Shown: positions 8,231-17,424, numbered from the stretch's first letter. The stretch is DNA of 64,000 bases from Onthomonas sp964456525 (GCA_964456525.1 CAYWAP010000002.1:41849-105848); one strand, 5' to 3'. A program made the numbers and translations. The notes: a model not told the origin generated them from the sequence alone.

Positions 8231-8833
8231 ATGATAAAAAATGTTGTTTTTGACATGGGAAATGTCCTCTTGGACTATAATCCCCGCTATTCCCTGGAAA
8301 AGTACCTGGACAATGAAGAAGATCGCGCGTTGATCTACCGGGAACTTTTTTGCGGCCCCGAGTGGGCGGAGGCCGATTTGGGTCTGATCCGCGATGAGGA
8401 TCGTTTCGCCCTGGTCAGCCTGCGCGTCCCCCAGCGCCTGCACAGCGCCCTGAAAGAAATCTGCACCCGCTGGTATGACTGCATGGTTCCGCTGGAGGGC
8501 GCCAGAGAATTTGTCCGTTTCTGCAAGGAGTCCGGCTACCGGATCTATATACTGTCCAACGCCAGCGACAAATTTTATGAGTATTTCCCCAACTTCTCCT
8601 CCCTGGACTACTTCGACGGATATGTCGTCTCCTCCGACATCCACACCGCCAAGCCCCAGCCGCGCATTTACCGGCACCTGCTAAACCGCTATCACCTCCA
8701 GGCCGAGGAGTGCCTGTTTATTGACGACCTGCCCCAAAATGTGGAGGGCGCCCGGAAGGTGGGATTTCAGGCCGTTCAGTTCCAGAACGATTTTCAGCCC
8801 ATTCGGGATCTGTTAACGGGGGAAGGCCGCTAA
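8231..8833 (+). CDS. HAD superfamily phosphatase (YihX-like)
   Basis: A 200-residue HAD hydrolase, probably a sugar-phosphate phosphatase. Motif I is FDMGNVLLD at residues 7-15: the nucleophile Asp8 is present and the second position is Gly, as is normal in the YihX/HAD-IA 3 group. Motif II is ILSNAS, motif III the lysine in TAKPQPRIY, and motif IV FIDDLPQNV. A GGAGG site precedes the ATG by 7 bases. It reads alone and away from the upstream candidate RNA. The substrate cannot be read from sequence. Confidence 0.85.
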   Translation: MIKNVVFDMGNVLLDYNPRYSLEKYLDNEEDRALIYRELFCGPEWAEADLGLIRDEDRFALVSLRVPQRLHSALKEICTRWYDCMVPLEGAREFVRFCKESGYRIYILSNASDKFYEYFPNFSSLDYFDGYVVSSDIHTAKPQPRIYRHLLNRYHLQAEECLFIDDLPQNVEGARKVGFQAVQFQNDFQPIRDLLTGEGR

Positions 8834-8834
8834 A

Positions 8835-8859
8835 AAAGGGGGCCAGAATAGCCCCCCTT
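8835..8859. terminator. Bidirectional terminator between HAD and nitroreductase genes
   Basis: AAGGGGG/CCCCCTT stem with a short loop between two converging genes; six T follow on the minus strand, making it a good terminator of the nitroreductase transcript. Confidence 0.8.
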
Positions 8860-8868
8860 GATGGCTCA

Positions 8869-9474
8869 TCAGTTCTCCCACTGATCCGGATCTGGAAGCC
8901 AGGTAATGGTCATCCCGGTCCGCTCCGGCGGGGCGGGCCGCTCTCCATCCCGTATCCCCAGGGCCACCGCGCCACAGATGGTCTCGTCCGGGGCCAGGCC
9001 CAGGGACTCCAAATAACGGCGGATGGTCTTCTCTCCGTCCAGCCAGTGGAGCTGGTTAATCCAGCAACTCCCCACTCCGATGCTTTCCGCCGCCAACATC
9101 ATGTTCTGGATGGCGCAGGCGCTGTCGGCCATGGCGTTGGGATTGTCCCTTTTGTTGGCCACGACCACCAGCACCGGCGCGTGGTAATCGTAGTCATAAA
9201 TCCCCATGCGGGACTGCTTGATGGAGTGCTTCAAGCTGCTGTCCAGTTCGTCGCGCCACTCCATCCGGGCAAAGGCGGACTGGACACGTGCGCGCAGCTC
9301 GCTGCGGATCTTGTGATCCCCGATCACCAGAAAATGGACACTCTGCCGGTTTTTGCCGGTGGGCGCCCACTGCCCGGCTTGCAAAATCCGCTCGATCAGC
9401 TCCCTTGCCGGGGTCTCTCTGCGGAAGGTCCGGCAGCTGCGCCGGCAGAGAATCGTTTGCATGACTTTGTTCAT
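8869..9474 (-). CDS. Nitroreductase family FMN-dependent oxidoreductase
   Basis: A 201-residue flavoenzyme. The start was set at MNKVMQTILCRRSCRTF because AAAGGAG lies 6 bases upstream. The family RRSxR motif at residues 11-16 contacts FMN; AGQWAPTGKNRQSVHF around residue 40 and GVGSCWINQLHW around 145 are also typical of this fold. The role could be reduction of quinones, nitro compounds or flavin; substrate unknown. It is transcribed divergently from the PfkB kinase with only 29 bases between the start codons. Confidence 0.85.
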   Translation of the reverse strand: MNKVMQTILCRRSCRTFRRETPARELIERILQAGQWAPTGKNRQSVHFLVIGDHKIRSELRARVQSAFARMEWRDELDSSLKHSIKQSRMGIYDYDYHAPVLVVVANKRDNPNAMADSACAIQNMMLAAESIGVGSCWINQLHWLDGEKTIRRYLESLGLAPDETICGAVALGIRDGERPAPPERTGMTITWLPDPDQWEN

Positions 9475-9503
9475 ATTAGGCTCCTTTCTCAGGAGGTTCT
9501 CCA

Positions 9504-10457
9504 TTGAAAAACCCGGAAATTTTGATATTTGGCGGCGCCATTGTGGATATTTCCCTGTGCCCGGTGGACGCCGGCGTCTTTTCCCGCCCCTCTACCCCCC
9601 TGGAGCGAATCCCCATGTCCCCCGGCGGCGACGCGCTGAACGAGTCTCTGGTGCTGGCCGCCCTGGGGAACCGTGTCCGGCTGTGCTCGGTCATCGGCGA
9701 GGATGCGGCGGGGGATTTTGTCCTGCGCCGCTGCGCCCAGGCCGGCATTGACACCGCCGCCGTCACCCGCTCCCCGGAGATGGACACCGGCATCAACGTC
9801 GTGCTGGTGGACGCCGCAGGAGAGCGCCGCTTTATCACATCCAGCACCGGCTCCCTCCGCCGGTTTGACCTGTGTCACGCCGAAAAGGCGTTGGAGCACG
9901 GGGAGGGAATCCAGATCGCGAGTTTTGCCAGCATATTCGTCTCCCCCCTCTTCACCCCTGAAAAAATGGCAACCCTGTTCCGCCAGCTAAAGGAGCGGGG
10001 CATGACCCTCTGCGCGGATATGACGCGCCGCAAGCAGGGAGAGACGGTGGAAGATCTCGCCTGCTGCCTGCAATATGTAGACTATCTCTTCCCAAACGAG
10101 AGCGAAGCCCAAGCCGTCACAGGGGAGCGGAATCCGGAAGCAATGGCGGACCGTCTTTTGGCCGCCGGGGTAAAAAATGTGGCCATCAAAACCGGAGCCA
10201 GCGGCTGTCTGCTGAAAAACAGAGATATCTGCCTTCAGGTGGCCGGTTACCCGGTTCCGCACTGTGCGGACACCACCGGCGCCGGAGACACCTTCGCAGC
10301 CGGGTTCCTTCACGCCCTGCATTTGGGGCTGGAGCCAATCTCATGCGCCAGGTTTGCCAATGCCTGCGCGAGCATCTGCGTGGAGCAAGTCGGGGCAACC
10401 GGAGCAGTGAGGGAAGCCACCGCCTGGGAGCGGTTCCGCTCCCTGAATGGGGAATAA
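9504..10457 (+). CDS. PfkB family carbohydrate/nucleoside kinase
   Basis: A 317-residue ribokinase-fold kinase that transfers phosphate from ATP to a sugar or nucleoside. The start appears to be TTG at 9504, with a perfect AGGAGG at 9491-9496; no ATG lies nearby in frame. PfkB signature 1 is seen as SPGGDALNESLVLAALG and signature 2 as DTTGAGDTFAAGF with the catalytic Asp near residue 263. FPNESEAQAVTG and KTGASGCLL are also conserved. The specific substrate (ribose, fructose, adenosine and so on) is not resolved. Not obviously linked to a sugar-utilisation operon. Confidence 0.88.
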   Translation: MKNPEILIFGGAIVDISLCPVDAGVFSRPSTPLERIPMSPGGDALNESLVLAALGNRVRLCSVIGEDAAGDFVLRRCAQAGIDTAAVTRSPEMDTGINVVLVDAAGERRFITSSTGSLRRFDLCHAEKALEHGEGIQIASFASIFVSPLFTPEKMATLFRQLKERGMTLCADMTRRKQGETVEDLACCLQYVDYLFPNESEAQAVTGERNPEAMADRLLAAGVKNVAIKTGASGCLLKNRDICLQVAGYPVPHCADTTGAGDTFAAGFLHALHLGLEPISCARFANACASICVEQVGATGAVREATAWERFRSLNGE

Positions 10458-10469
10458 AGGCCGGAGGGG

Positions 10470-11048
10470 CTACCCCTCCTCCATCCGCTGGAGGACTTCC
10501 TGCAAAATGCGTGCCGTCAGCCCCCAGATCACATGCCCCTGATAGACCCAGACCGGGGTTTTGTGGCGGTTCCGGTAGCGGGATACCGTGGGATATAAAA
10601 TCTCCGGAATGGTATCCAGATCGGGAACCATGTCATAGCCGAGCATTTCCGGGCCGTGCTCCCGGAGCCATTCCAAGGGCACGGTGAAGGTCTCCGCCAC
10701 CTCAGCCCGGTTTTGGATGAGGTGCTCCACGGCGTCCCGGGAGATCTCTCCCACCACCGGATATACGGCCCGGCCGGAACCGTGCAGATAGGGCTCCAGG
10801 CTGGCAAACAGGCGGATTTTTTCCGGGGGGATGCTCAGCTCCTCCCGGGTCTCCCGAAGGGCGCAGTCCCGGGGCGTCTCCCCCGCTTCCATCCTCCCTC
10901 CGGGAAAGCACACCTCCCCCGGCTGACGGACAGACGCCGAACGCACCTCAAATAAGACAGAAAGCTCCCCGCCCGTGACCAGCGGCACCAGCACCGCAGC
11001 CGAGGGGGGAGCTTTTTGCTCTTTGGGCCGCAAAAACAGCCCTCCCAT
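10470..11048 (-). CDS. NUDIX hydrolase, CoA pyrophosphatase-like
   Basis: A 192-residue hydrolase. The NUDIX box is complete: GGRMEAGETPRDCALRETREEL around residues 50-71, with the metal-binding REXXEE residues. The sequence just before it (RQPGEVCFPGGR) resembles the CoA-diphosphatase subgroup (YeaB/NudL), which cleaves CoA to 3',5'-ADP and phosphopantetheine. Its ATG overlaps the stop of the upstream cupin gene by one base, so the two are translationally coupled. Confidence 0.85.
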   Translation of the reverse strand: MGGLFLRPKEQKAPPSAAVLVPLVTGGELSVLFEVRSASVRQPGEVCFPGGRMEAGETPRDCALRETREELSIPPEKIRLFASLEPYLHGSGRAVYPVVGEISRDAVEHLIQNRAEVAETFTVPLEWLREHGPEMLGYDMVPDLDTIPEILYPTVSRYRNRHKTPVWVYQGHVIWGLTARILQEVLQRMEEG

Positions 11049-11395
11049 CAGCGGGGGAAGAGGACGGCCAGCATCTCAGCCGGGGCATCGCTGCGGTTTT
11101 CCACGCTGTGGCTGGCGCCGTCTGCGGTAAATACCACGCCGCCCTCCTTGACAACGTGCTCCTGTCCGTCCTGATTCACCACAAGCTCGCCCTTCAGGAC
11201 ATAGTAGACCTCCGCGTTGGTGTCGTGGGTGTGCAGGCCGATGCTGCGTCCGGGCAGGATGGTGAAGATGGTAAACAGGTCGGTACGGCCGCCGGTCTCC
11301 TCTTTTTCCAGAAGGTGGAGCTGATAAAGCTCGCCCACGCCGCCGCGCAGACCGTTGACGGAGCCTTTGCGCATTTCCTCTTTGGATTTAATCAT
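11048..11395 (-). CDS. Cupin domain protein
   Basis: A 115-residue single-domain cupin. The ATG at 11395 was preferred because AAAGGAG sits 7 bases upstream; an in-frame GTG six codons earlier lacks a site. Cupin motif 1 is visible as GLHTHDTNAEVYYVLKG, supplying two His and a Glu for metal binding, and motif 2 as FTADGASHSVEN. Its enzymatic or binding role is unknown. It is the upstream partner of the NUDIX gene. Confidence 0.8.
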   Translation of the reverse strand: MIKSKEEMRKGSVNGLRGGVGELYQLHLLEKEETGGRTDLFTIFTILPGRSIGLHTHDTNAEVYYVLKGELVVNQDGQEHVVKEGGVVFTADGASHSVENRSDAPAEMLAVLFPR

Positions 11396-11443
11396 GGAAA
11401 TTCTCCTTTTCACGTTTGATCGAATCTTGTCTCCCTTTCCGCC

Positions 11444-12628
11444 TCACCGGTACAGATCCACCAGCTTCTGAAAAACCGGCAGCGCCTTTTCGACGCGCTC
11501 CGTGGGACAGCAATAAGAAACTCTCACATGGCCGGGGCAGCCGAACCCGCTGCCCGGAACCACCAGCAGATCCAAGCTCTTGGCCCGCTCGGCAAAGGCC
11601 ACGTCGTCCGGCTCCAAGGTGCGGGGGAAGAGATAGAAGGTGCCATCGGGACGGACACAGGTAAGGCCCATCTCCTGAAAGCCCTCCATCAGCAGATTGG
11701 CATTGCGCTCGTAAACCGCCACGTTTGCGGGAACATCACAGCAGGCTGCCACCACCAGCTGCATCATACTGGGCGCGCAGACATAGCCCTGGGAGCGGGC
11801 CGCCCCGGCACAGGCGGCATAGACCAGCTTGGCATCGGCGCAGGCGTCGGGGACGACGATGTAACCAATGCGCTCCCCGGGCAGGGACAGGCTCTTGGAG
11901 TAGGAATAGCAGACCAACGTGTCGTCATAATAGTTGGTCAGGTATGGAACCTGGGTGCCGCCGAACACAATTTCACGGTATGGCTCATCTGCCAACAGGT
12001 AAATGGGGTGGCCATATTCCTGCTCTTTGCTGCGCAGATAGTCCGCCAGTTTCTTCACCGTCTCCTCGGAATAGACCACGCCGGAGGGGTTGTTGGGCGA
12101 GTTGACGATCAGGCACTTGGTCTTTTCGCTCATTCGCTCATCCAGCTGGTCAAAGGGAATCTGAAACGTCTGGATGTCGGCAGGAACCAGCACCATTTTC
12201 GCCCCTGCCCCCTGGATAAACACCGAATACTCGGGGAAATAGGGGGCAAAGACCACGACCTCATCCCCCGGATTGCACAAACCGTTCAGGCAGCAGGTCA
12301 GGGAGGCCGCCGCGCCGCAGGTCATGAAGAGGTTGTCGGCGTGGAAGTGGGTGCCCTGACGGCGGTTAATGCTCTGGGCCAGCGCATGGCGAACCTCAGC
12401 CGCCCCCTGGGCGCTGGTGTAGCCGTGGAGCTGAACCGGGTCCCTCGTCTGGCACAGCTCTATGATTTTCTGCTTCACCTCTTCCGGTGGGGGGACGCTG
12501 GGATTGCCCAGCGAGAAGTCAAAAACATGTTCGGGGCCGACCACTGCCGACCGCTGATTTCCGTACTCAAATAACTCACGGATGACACTGCGGGCCGTCC
12601 CCAGCTCCACCATTCTTTCGTTTAACAT
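11444..12628 (-). CDS. Pyridoxal phosphate-dependent class I/II aminotransferase
   Basis: A 394-residue fold-type I aminotransferase. VNSPNNPSGVVYSE and LADEPYREIVF are characteristic, and the PLP lysine is in YSYSKSLSLPGERIGY near residue 240. The family of this length is usually annotated as an aspartate/aromatic-like transaminase; the amino donor is not determined. The ATG at 12628 was chosen, but a GTG one codon upstream is closer to the optimal distance from AGGAGG and may also be used. Same strand as the cupin and NUDIX genes, 48 bases upstream. Confidence 0.85.
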   Translation of the reverse strand: MLNERMVELGTARSVIRELFEYGNQRSAVVGPEHVFDFSLGNPSVPPPEEVKQKIIELCQTRDPVQLHGYTSAQGAAEVRHALAQSINRRQGTHFHADNLFMTCGAAASLTCCLNGLCNPGDEVVVFAPYFPEYSVFIQGAGAKMVLVPADIQTFQIPFDQLDERMSEKTKCLIVNSPNNPSGVVYSEETVKKLADYLRSKEQEYGHPIYLLADEPYREIVFGGTQVPYLTNYYDDTLVCYSYSKSLSLPGERIGYIVVPDACADAKLVYAACAGAARSQGYVCAPSMMQLVVAACCDVPANVAVYERNANLLMEGFQEMGLTCVRPDGTFYLFPRTLEPDDVAFAERAKSLDLLVVPGSGFGCPGHVRVSYCCPTERVEKALPVFQKLVDLYR

Positions 12629-12863
12629 CACGTCACTTCCTCCTGTGCGGGATTCCCAACATTTGGCTTGTCAACAGTATACCACGCCGCCATGGGAAAG
12701 AAAAGTGCCCTTCCCCGCCTGCGGCCCTGTTTGAACATGAGAACTATGACCAATCAGGCGATTTGACGTCCCAATCCTTTGTGGATTGCAGGGAAAATCA
12801 CCACCCCATGGCGGAAAAAGCCCCGTCATTGAGGCATGTTGATCTGTTTCAAACAAGGCCCGG

Positions 12864-13304
12864 TCAGTCAGCTTCCAGATATGCCAGGAAGGTTTCATGC
12901 AAATCGGGGGATTTCCGCTTCAAGCTGATGATGCGCCCCTGTTTATCCAACACACAGTGCTCACTTTCCCCCGCGCAGCGCAGCGCACCCGTCACAACAT
13001 CCCGCACTTCGTAGCCAAAGCAGAACCGGATGCCGTTGTACGCCGTCAGCTTGACCGAAATGCAGACGTCGTCGCCAAAGTGGGTCATGGTCTTATAGCC
13101 GGCGCTTACGCGAACCACCGGCACCACCAGACCCCGCCGCTCCACTTCCACAAAATTGGCGCCGATCTGGTTCATCCAGTCTATCCGGGCCTCCTCGAAC
13201 CAGCGGATGTAATTGGAGTGGTGGACAATGGCCATCTGATCCGTTTCGTAATATTTCACGTTGTGTATATAGGGTTTGATTTCCTGAATCCGTTCTTCTT
13301 GCAT
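12864..13304 (-). CDS. Acyl-CoA thioesterase of the 4-hydroxybenzoyl-CoA/YbgC hotdog family
   Basis: A 146-residue hotdog-fold thioesterase. The active-site region YYETDQMAIVHHSNYIRWFEEAR near residues 18-40 holds the conserved Asp and the HHSNY motif. It hydrolyses acyl-CoA thioesters; the acyl chain is not predictable. Its start codon lies one base after the yigZ-like stop, so the two genes form a coupled pair. The 235 bases downstream, before the aminotransferase start, show no gene. Confidence 0.85.
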   Translation of the reverse strand: MQEERIQEIKPYIHNVKYYETDQMAIVHHSNYIRWFEEARIDWMNQIGANFVEVERRGLVVPVVRVSAGYKTMTHFGDDVCISVKLTAYNGIRFCFGYEVRDVVTGALRCAGESEHCVLDKQGRIISLKRKSPDLHETFLAYLEAD

Positions 13305-13305
13305 G

Positions 13306-13941
13306 TTATCTCCCTCTCAATAACGGCGCGGCTCTCCTCTCCTCCCCCACCGTTTTCACCTCCACCGTTCCGGCGGTGCATTCGGCGATGTGGGCGGCAA
13401 ACCCGCGCTCCTTTTCCTCCGGCAGCAGTGCCTCCAGAGTGACATCCGCGCCGTATTGTGTATCCAAAACCACGCCGTCCCAACCGGCAATTTCCTGGGC
13501 AATCCGGCTGAACTGGTTGTATCCGCAGGGAATTTCCACCTTGACCCAGCGGCGGACGACGGAAATGCCCGCCGCGTCCAGGGCATCCCTGGCGGCCCTG
13601 GTATACGCCCGGCACAGTCCCCCGGTTCCCAGCAGTACCCCGCCGAAGTAACGGGTGACCACGCAGACCACATCCGTAACCTGTTCTCCCTGAAAGACGT
13701 GGAGCATGGGCTGTCCGGCCGTGCCCTGGGGTTCCCCGTCGTCGCTATAGCGGGTCACGCCCTCCTTCAGGATGTAGCACCAGCAGTTGTGGCGGGCATC
13801 ATGATACCGCTTTTTCATGGCGTCGATGAAGGCACGGGCTTCCTCTTCGCTCTCCACATGCCGGACCTTGCCCAGGAAACGGGAGCGTTTTTCCACATAC
13901 TCCCCCTCACCGGGGCCGGTGGGGATGTAATATTCTTCCAC
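13306..13941 (-). CDS. YigZ/IMPACT family protein
   Basis: About 211 residues. The N-terminal UPF0029 domain carries the family signature DDGEPQGTAGQPML and VTRYFGGVLLGTGGLCRAYT; a smaller C-terminal YigZ domain follows. Relatives include eukaryotic IMPACT, which modulates translation via GCN2; bacterial function is not established. No ATG is available; I placed the start at the GTG at 13941, 5-7 bases after AGGAGGTG, though the GTG at 13947 is also in frame. Confidence 0.85.
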   Translation of the reverse strand: MEEYYIPTGPGEGEYVEKRSRFLGKVRHVESEEEARAFIDAMKKRYHDARHNCWCYILKEGVTRYSDDGEPQGTAGQPMLHVFQGEQVTDVVCVVTRYFGGVLLGTGGLCRAYTRAARDALDAAGISVVRRWVKVEIPCGYNQFSRIAQEIAGWDGVVLDTQYGADVTLEALLPEEKERGFAAHIAECTAGTVEVKTVGEERRAAPLLRGR

Positions 13942-13993
13942 AAGCACACCTCCTGTGCATCCATTTGGCCGAAAAGGTCTGGGGCGCTGCTAC

Positions 13994-14752
13994 TTAAACC
14001 AGAGCATGGCCCTTTGGCTCCGCCCCCACGGCAGCCCGCCTTGACTGGGCCCCATGGATGCCCTGAAAGTTGGTTTTCGGCAGAAAGGACAGCGCCCGGC
14101 CCGACTCCAGAGCATCCACCAGCGCTGTGACCTGCTCCGCGCACAGGGGCACCGCCTCCTGCATGGCCTCCGCGAGCTGCTGCACCGTGGGCTGCCATTT
14201 TCTGCGCCCCGGGGTCAGCCGGCGGAATTTCGCCACAAAGCGGGAGACAGCCAAAAACCATTTCACAGAGCTGGCAAACTGCGCCCCATCGGCGCTGACA
14301 TACCCGATGGCCCCAGCCTGATAGATCTCGTCCTCTTTGGGCGCTTCATATGGAAGCCCCCGATCCCCTTTCGGGATCAGGGAGCGGTCAAAGGCCCCCT
14401 CAATCATCGTATGTCTCAAATGGTGGCCAGCGGCCGCCTGGTTGACAATCGGATGGCAAATCGCGTCCAAACTGTAATGGCACAGGAATCCCGCGGCATA
14501 TCCCAGCGCATAGGGGCGGTTTTCCATGCCGCAAAACCGCTCCAATATGACGCCGGGGGACAGACTGTGCAGGGCATGCCCCTCCTCGGAGACCGGGTTT
14601 GCTCTCAGCGGATGATAGAAAAACAGCGGATCCGGCCCATACAGCCCGCATTTCCAGCCATCCAGCTGGGGCGCAAGCAGCTTTTGTATGCGCTCCGGCA
14701 GCGCCTGATACACCTGTTGGCCGAAGACCTGATGCGCGTAAAAATCTGGCAT
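13994..14752 (-). CDS. Zinc-dependent phospholipase C-like protein
   Basis: A 252-residue protein of the zinc-dependent phospholipase C/S1-P1 nuclease-like fold. Histidines and acids expected for metal sites occur in MPDFYAHQVFG, YGPDPLFFYHP, GFLCHYSLDAICHP and HHLRHTMIEGAFD. There is no signal peptide, unlike secreted phospholipases C, so it is probably cytosolic. Members of this type are common in Clostridia without a tested function. The ATG follows AAAGGAGAGGG. Isolated, minus strand, facing the GH3-like gene's promoter region. Confidence 0.75.
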   Translation of the reverse strand: MPDFYAHQVFGQQVYQALPERIQKLLAPQLDGWKCGLYGPDPLFFYHPLRANPVSEEGHALHSLSPGVILERFCGMENRPYALGYAAGFLCHYSLDAICHPIVNQAAAGHHLRHTMIEGAFDRSLIPKGDRGLPYEAPKEDEIYQAGAIGYVSADGAQFASSVKWFLAVSRFVAKFRRLTPGRRKWQPTVQQLAEAMQEAVPLCAEQVTALVDALESGRALSFLPKTNFQGIHGAQSRRAAVGAEPKGHALV

Positions 14753-14900
14753 ATCACCCTCTCCTTTCTCCAGCTGCCTTCTATTTTATCAGCATTCGCG
14801 CCCAAACTCCAGTTCAAAATTTTGGGACAGCCGGGGATCCTCCGGTAAAGCTCTACAGGAATCCTGTGGTATTTGGGCGATCTCTTTTCCCGCCTGCCCC

Positions 14901-14929
14901 TTGCCAAATGTTAATATTTGTAATAAACT
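14901..14929 (+). promoter_or_regulatory. Probable promoter of the GH3-like gene
   Basis: TTGCCA at 14901-14906 and TAAACT at 14924-14929 with a 17-base spacer, in a locally AT-rich stretch 33 bases before the gene start. Confidence 0.6.
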
Positions 14930-14961
14930 AAAGAAAATCCTTAAAATTTTTGGAGTTCCAT

Positions 14962-17412
14962 ATGCGTATAAAATATTTGAGGCCTTTGCTGGAAACCCGC
15001 TGGCACAAGCTGCCCGCCCTGGTGCTTCCCCTTCTTCTGGCCGCTGCACTGCTCTTGTCACTGCTCTCCCTGCCCCTGTCCGGCTTTTTGGACCGTCACC
15101 TCAGCTCTCTGACGACCAGCGCCTCCCTGGAGGACGACCTGGCCGCCACCGCCGCCCTTTCCGCGCAGACCACTGCGGAGGGCGCCGTCCTGCTGGAAAA
15201 CGCGGATTCCCTCCTGCCTTTGGACCCGAAAACCACGCCGGAGATCTGTCTCTTTGGTCTGGCCTCTGTTCAGCCTGTTTACGCCGACGGGCGCACAGCC
15301 GATCGAACCACACTGGCGGACAGTCTGGCCGCCGCAGGCTTTTCTGTGTACGAAGATCTACTCTCCTTCTATCAGTCTCTGGGCGACGTCACTTCGGAGC
15401 CGGACGCCAGCGCCTATGACACCGACCTTTTGAACAGCGCCCGAAGCGCCTCCGGCACCGCCATCATCGCCATTTCCCACACGGAGGACAATGAACCGAT
15501 GCTTCAGGAGGAAGAGGTTGCGCTGCTTGAGTTGGTGGCCGGTCTGGACTTTGACAACGTCATTGTCCTCATCAACAGCCCCTCTGTCATGCAGCTGGAT
15601 TTCCTACAGGTGGAAGCCTACGGCATTGACGCCGCCCTTTGGATCGGCGCCCCCGGGGAAGGCGGTATGGACGCCGTGGGGGAGCTGCTCAGCGGCGCCA
15701 TCACCCCCTCTGGCAAGACGGCCGCCACCTACCTTTACGATGTGTCCAGCGCCCCCGCTGCCAGCAGCACGTTGGAGGGGCAGACTTCCCTCACCTCTGA
15801 CACCGATGGGAACGCCCTTGCCGATTCTGAAACGACCACCATCTCCTACGACGAGGGCATCTATGTGGGCTATCGCTATTATGAAACCCGCTATGCGGGG
15901 GACGAAGAGGGATATGCCTCAGCCGTTCAATACCCCTTTGGATATGGGCTGAGCTATACCACCTTTGACAGGCAAATCACATCCTTCGCCTGTGACGGCA
16001 CCACCGTCACAATGGAAGTAACCGTCACCAACACCGGAGAGGTCTCCGGCGCGGATGTGGTGGAGATTTACGCCACGCTCCCCTATAAGACCAGCGGTCT
16101 GGAAAAGGCCAGCGAAGTTCTGGTGGGCTATCAGCGAACCGAAACGCTGGAGCCGGAGGAGAGCGTGACGGTGGAAATCAGCTTCCCGCTGTCCTATATG
16201 GCCTCCTATGACACCAAAAACAACTGTTTTGCCCTGGGCAAAGGCACCTATGAAATCCAACTAAAGAGCGACGCCCACACCACGGTGGACTCCCGCACGT
16301 TGACGCTCACTGATAAATATAAATATGACACTTCCCTGGCCGATCTTTCCGGCTCCGCGCCGGAGGTCATGCTGAGCCGTTCCGACTGGACGCTGTCCTA
16401 TGTGGAGGAGGAAAGCGCCGTCTCCGCCGCCACTTCCGAGACGGATTCCGCCGAAGAGGAGGAAGCGACATCCAGCGCCAAGAAGCTGTCCCAGCTCACC
16501 GGCGTCAGCTATGACGACCCGCTGTGGGACAGCCTGCTGGACAGACTCAGCGAGAAACAGCTCGCCGCCCTGACCACCTTGGCGGATGACACCATTTCGG
16601 GAATCTCCTCCATCGGGCTGGATCAGGTTCTGCTGGCAGACGGCAGCAGCGGTCTGACCGGCGACGCCCACGGGGTCAGTTATTCCGGCACGCTGCTTCC
16701 CTGCCAGCTGCTGATCGGCTCCACCTGGGATTCGGATCTGGCGGAGCGCCTTGGGGCGGCCGTGGGGCAGGAAGCGGCCGACATGGGGCTTGCCGCCATC
16801 TACGGCCCTTCCGGCGCAATCCTTCGCAACGCCTGGTGCAGCGACGCCTACTCTGAGGACAGTTTGCTCACCGGCTCCCTGCTCAGCAGCTACGCCTCCG
16901 GCGTCGAGTCCACCGGGACGCTGTGCTTTGTGACGGGCTTTGGCCTCTCAGACGCAAGCGGCGCCGCCGTGCTCTGCGGGGTTCAAGCCATGCGCGAGCT
17001 GTATCTGCGCCCCTACGAGATGTGCCTGAGCAGCGCAAGCGCCTCCGGCGTCGTCGCCGTGGAAGGCGCTGAAACCGCTGCATTTCTCACCGACCTGCTC
17101 CGCGGCGAGTGGCGCTTCAACGGCGCTGTCTTTACCGTTTCGTCGGGCACGGGGGCCGCAGCCGCCCTCAACGCCGGCGCCAGCGCTGTAATATCCAGCG
17201 CGGACGCCGATGTAACCAATGTGGATGAGGAGACGTTAAAAGAGGCCGCTCACCACATGCTGTACGTCTTGGCAAACAGCAATGCTGTGAGCGGCACCCA
17301 GTACGGGCCTCATTCTTACTGGCGGCTGGTGTTGGCCCTTATAGATCTGGCGCTGCTGGGGGCAAATGCCTTCCTGTTTTACCGCCTGTACTGGCATCGC
17401 AAGGGGCGATAA
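14962..17412 (+). CDS. Membrane-anchored, domain-permuted GH3-like protein, probably catalytically inactive
   Basis: 816 residues. ATG at 14962 preceded by GGAG; an in-frame TTG four codons earlier overlaps that site. An N-terminal transmembrane segment (about 20-45) is followed by a GH3 C-terminal-type domain (EGAVLLENADSLLPLD, about 75), a fibronectin-like segment after PFGYGLSYTTFD (about 330-430), an acidic Ser/Glu linker, then a GH3 N-terminal-type domain from about 515 (VLLADGSSGL, GSTWDSDLAERLGAAVGQEA, YGPSGAILRNA). A second transmembrane segment lies at about 785-808. The expected SDW-type nucleophile motif after WRFNGAVF is replaced by TVSSG (about 725-729), and the Lys-His motif is also absent. 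Fold by homology, loss of hydrolysis by inference. Confidence 0.75.
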   Translation: MRIKYLRPLLETRWHKLPALVLPLLLAAALLLSLLSLPLSGFLDRHLSSLTTSASLEDDLAATAALSAQTTAEGAVLLENADSLLPLDPKTTPEICLFGLASVQPVYADGRTADRTTLADSLAAAGFSVYEDLLSFYQSLGDVTSEPDASAYDTDLLNSARSASGTAIIAISHTEDNEPMLQEEEVALLELVAGLDFDNVIVLINSPSVMQLDFLQVEAYGIDAALWIGAPGEGGMDAVGELLSGAITPSGKTAATYLYDVSSAPAASSTLEGQTSLTSDTDGNALADSETTTISYDEGIYVGYRYYETRYAGDEEGYASAVQYPFGYGLSYTTFDRQITSFACDGTTVTMEVTVTNTGEVSGADVVEIYATLPYKTSGLEKASEVLVGYQRTETLEPEESVTVEISFPLSYMASYDTKNNCFALGKGTYEIQLKSDAHTTVDSRTLTLTDKYKYDTSLADLSGSAPEVMLSRSDWTLSYVEEESAVSAATSETDSAEEEEATSSAKKLSQLTGVSYDDPLWDSLLDRLSEKQLAALTTLADDTISGISSIGLDQVLLADGSSGLTGDAHGVSYSGTLLPCQLLIGSTWDSDLAERLGAAVGQEAADMGLAAIYGPSGAILRNAWCSDAYSEDSLLTGSLLSSYASGVESTGTLCFVTGFGLSDASGAAVLCGVQAMRELYLRPYEMCLSSASASGVVAVEGAETAAFLTDLLRGEWRFNGAVFTVSSGTGAAAALNAGASAVISSADADVTNVDEETLKEAAHHMLYVLANSNAVSGTQYGPHSYWRLVLALIDLALLGANAFLFYRLYWHRKGR

Positions 17413-17424
17413 GCCCCCCTGCGC

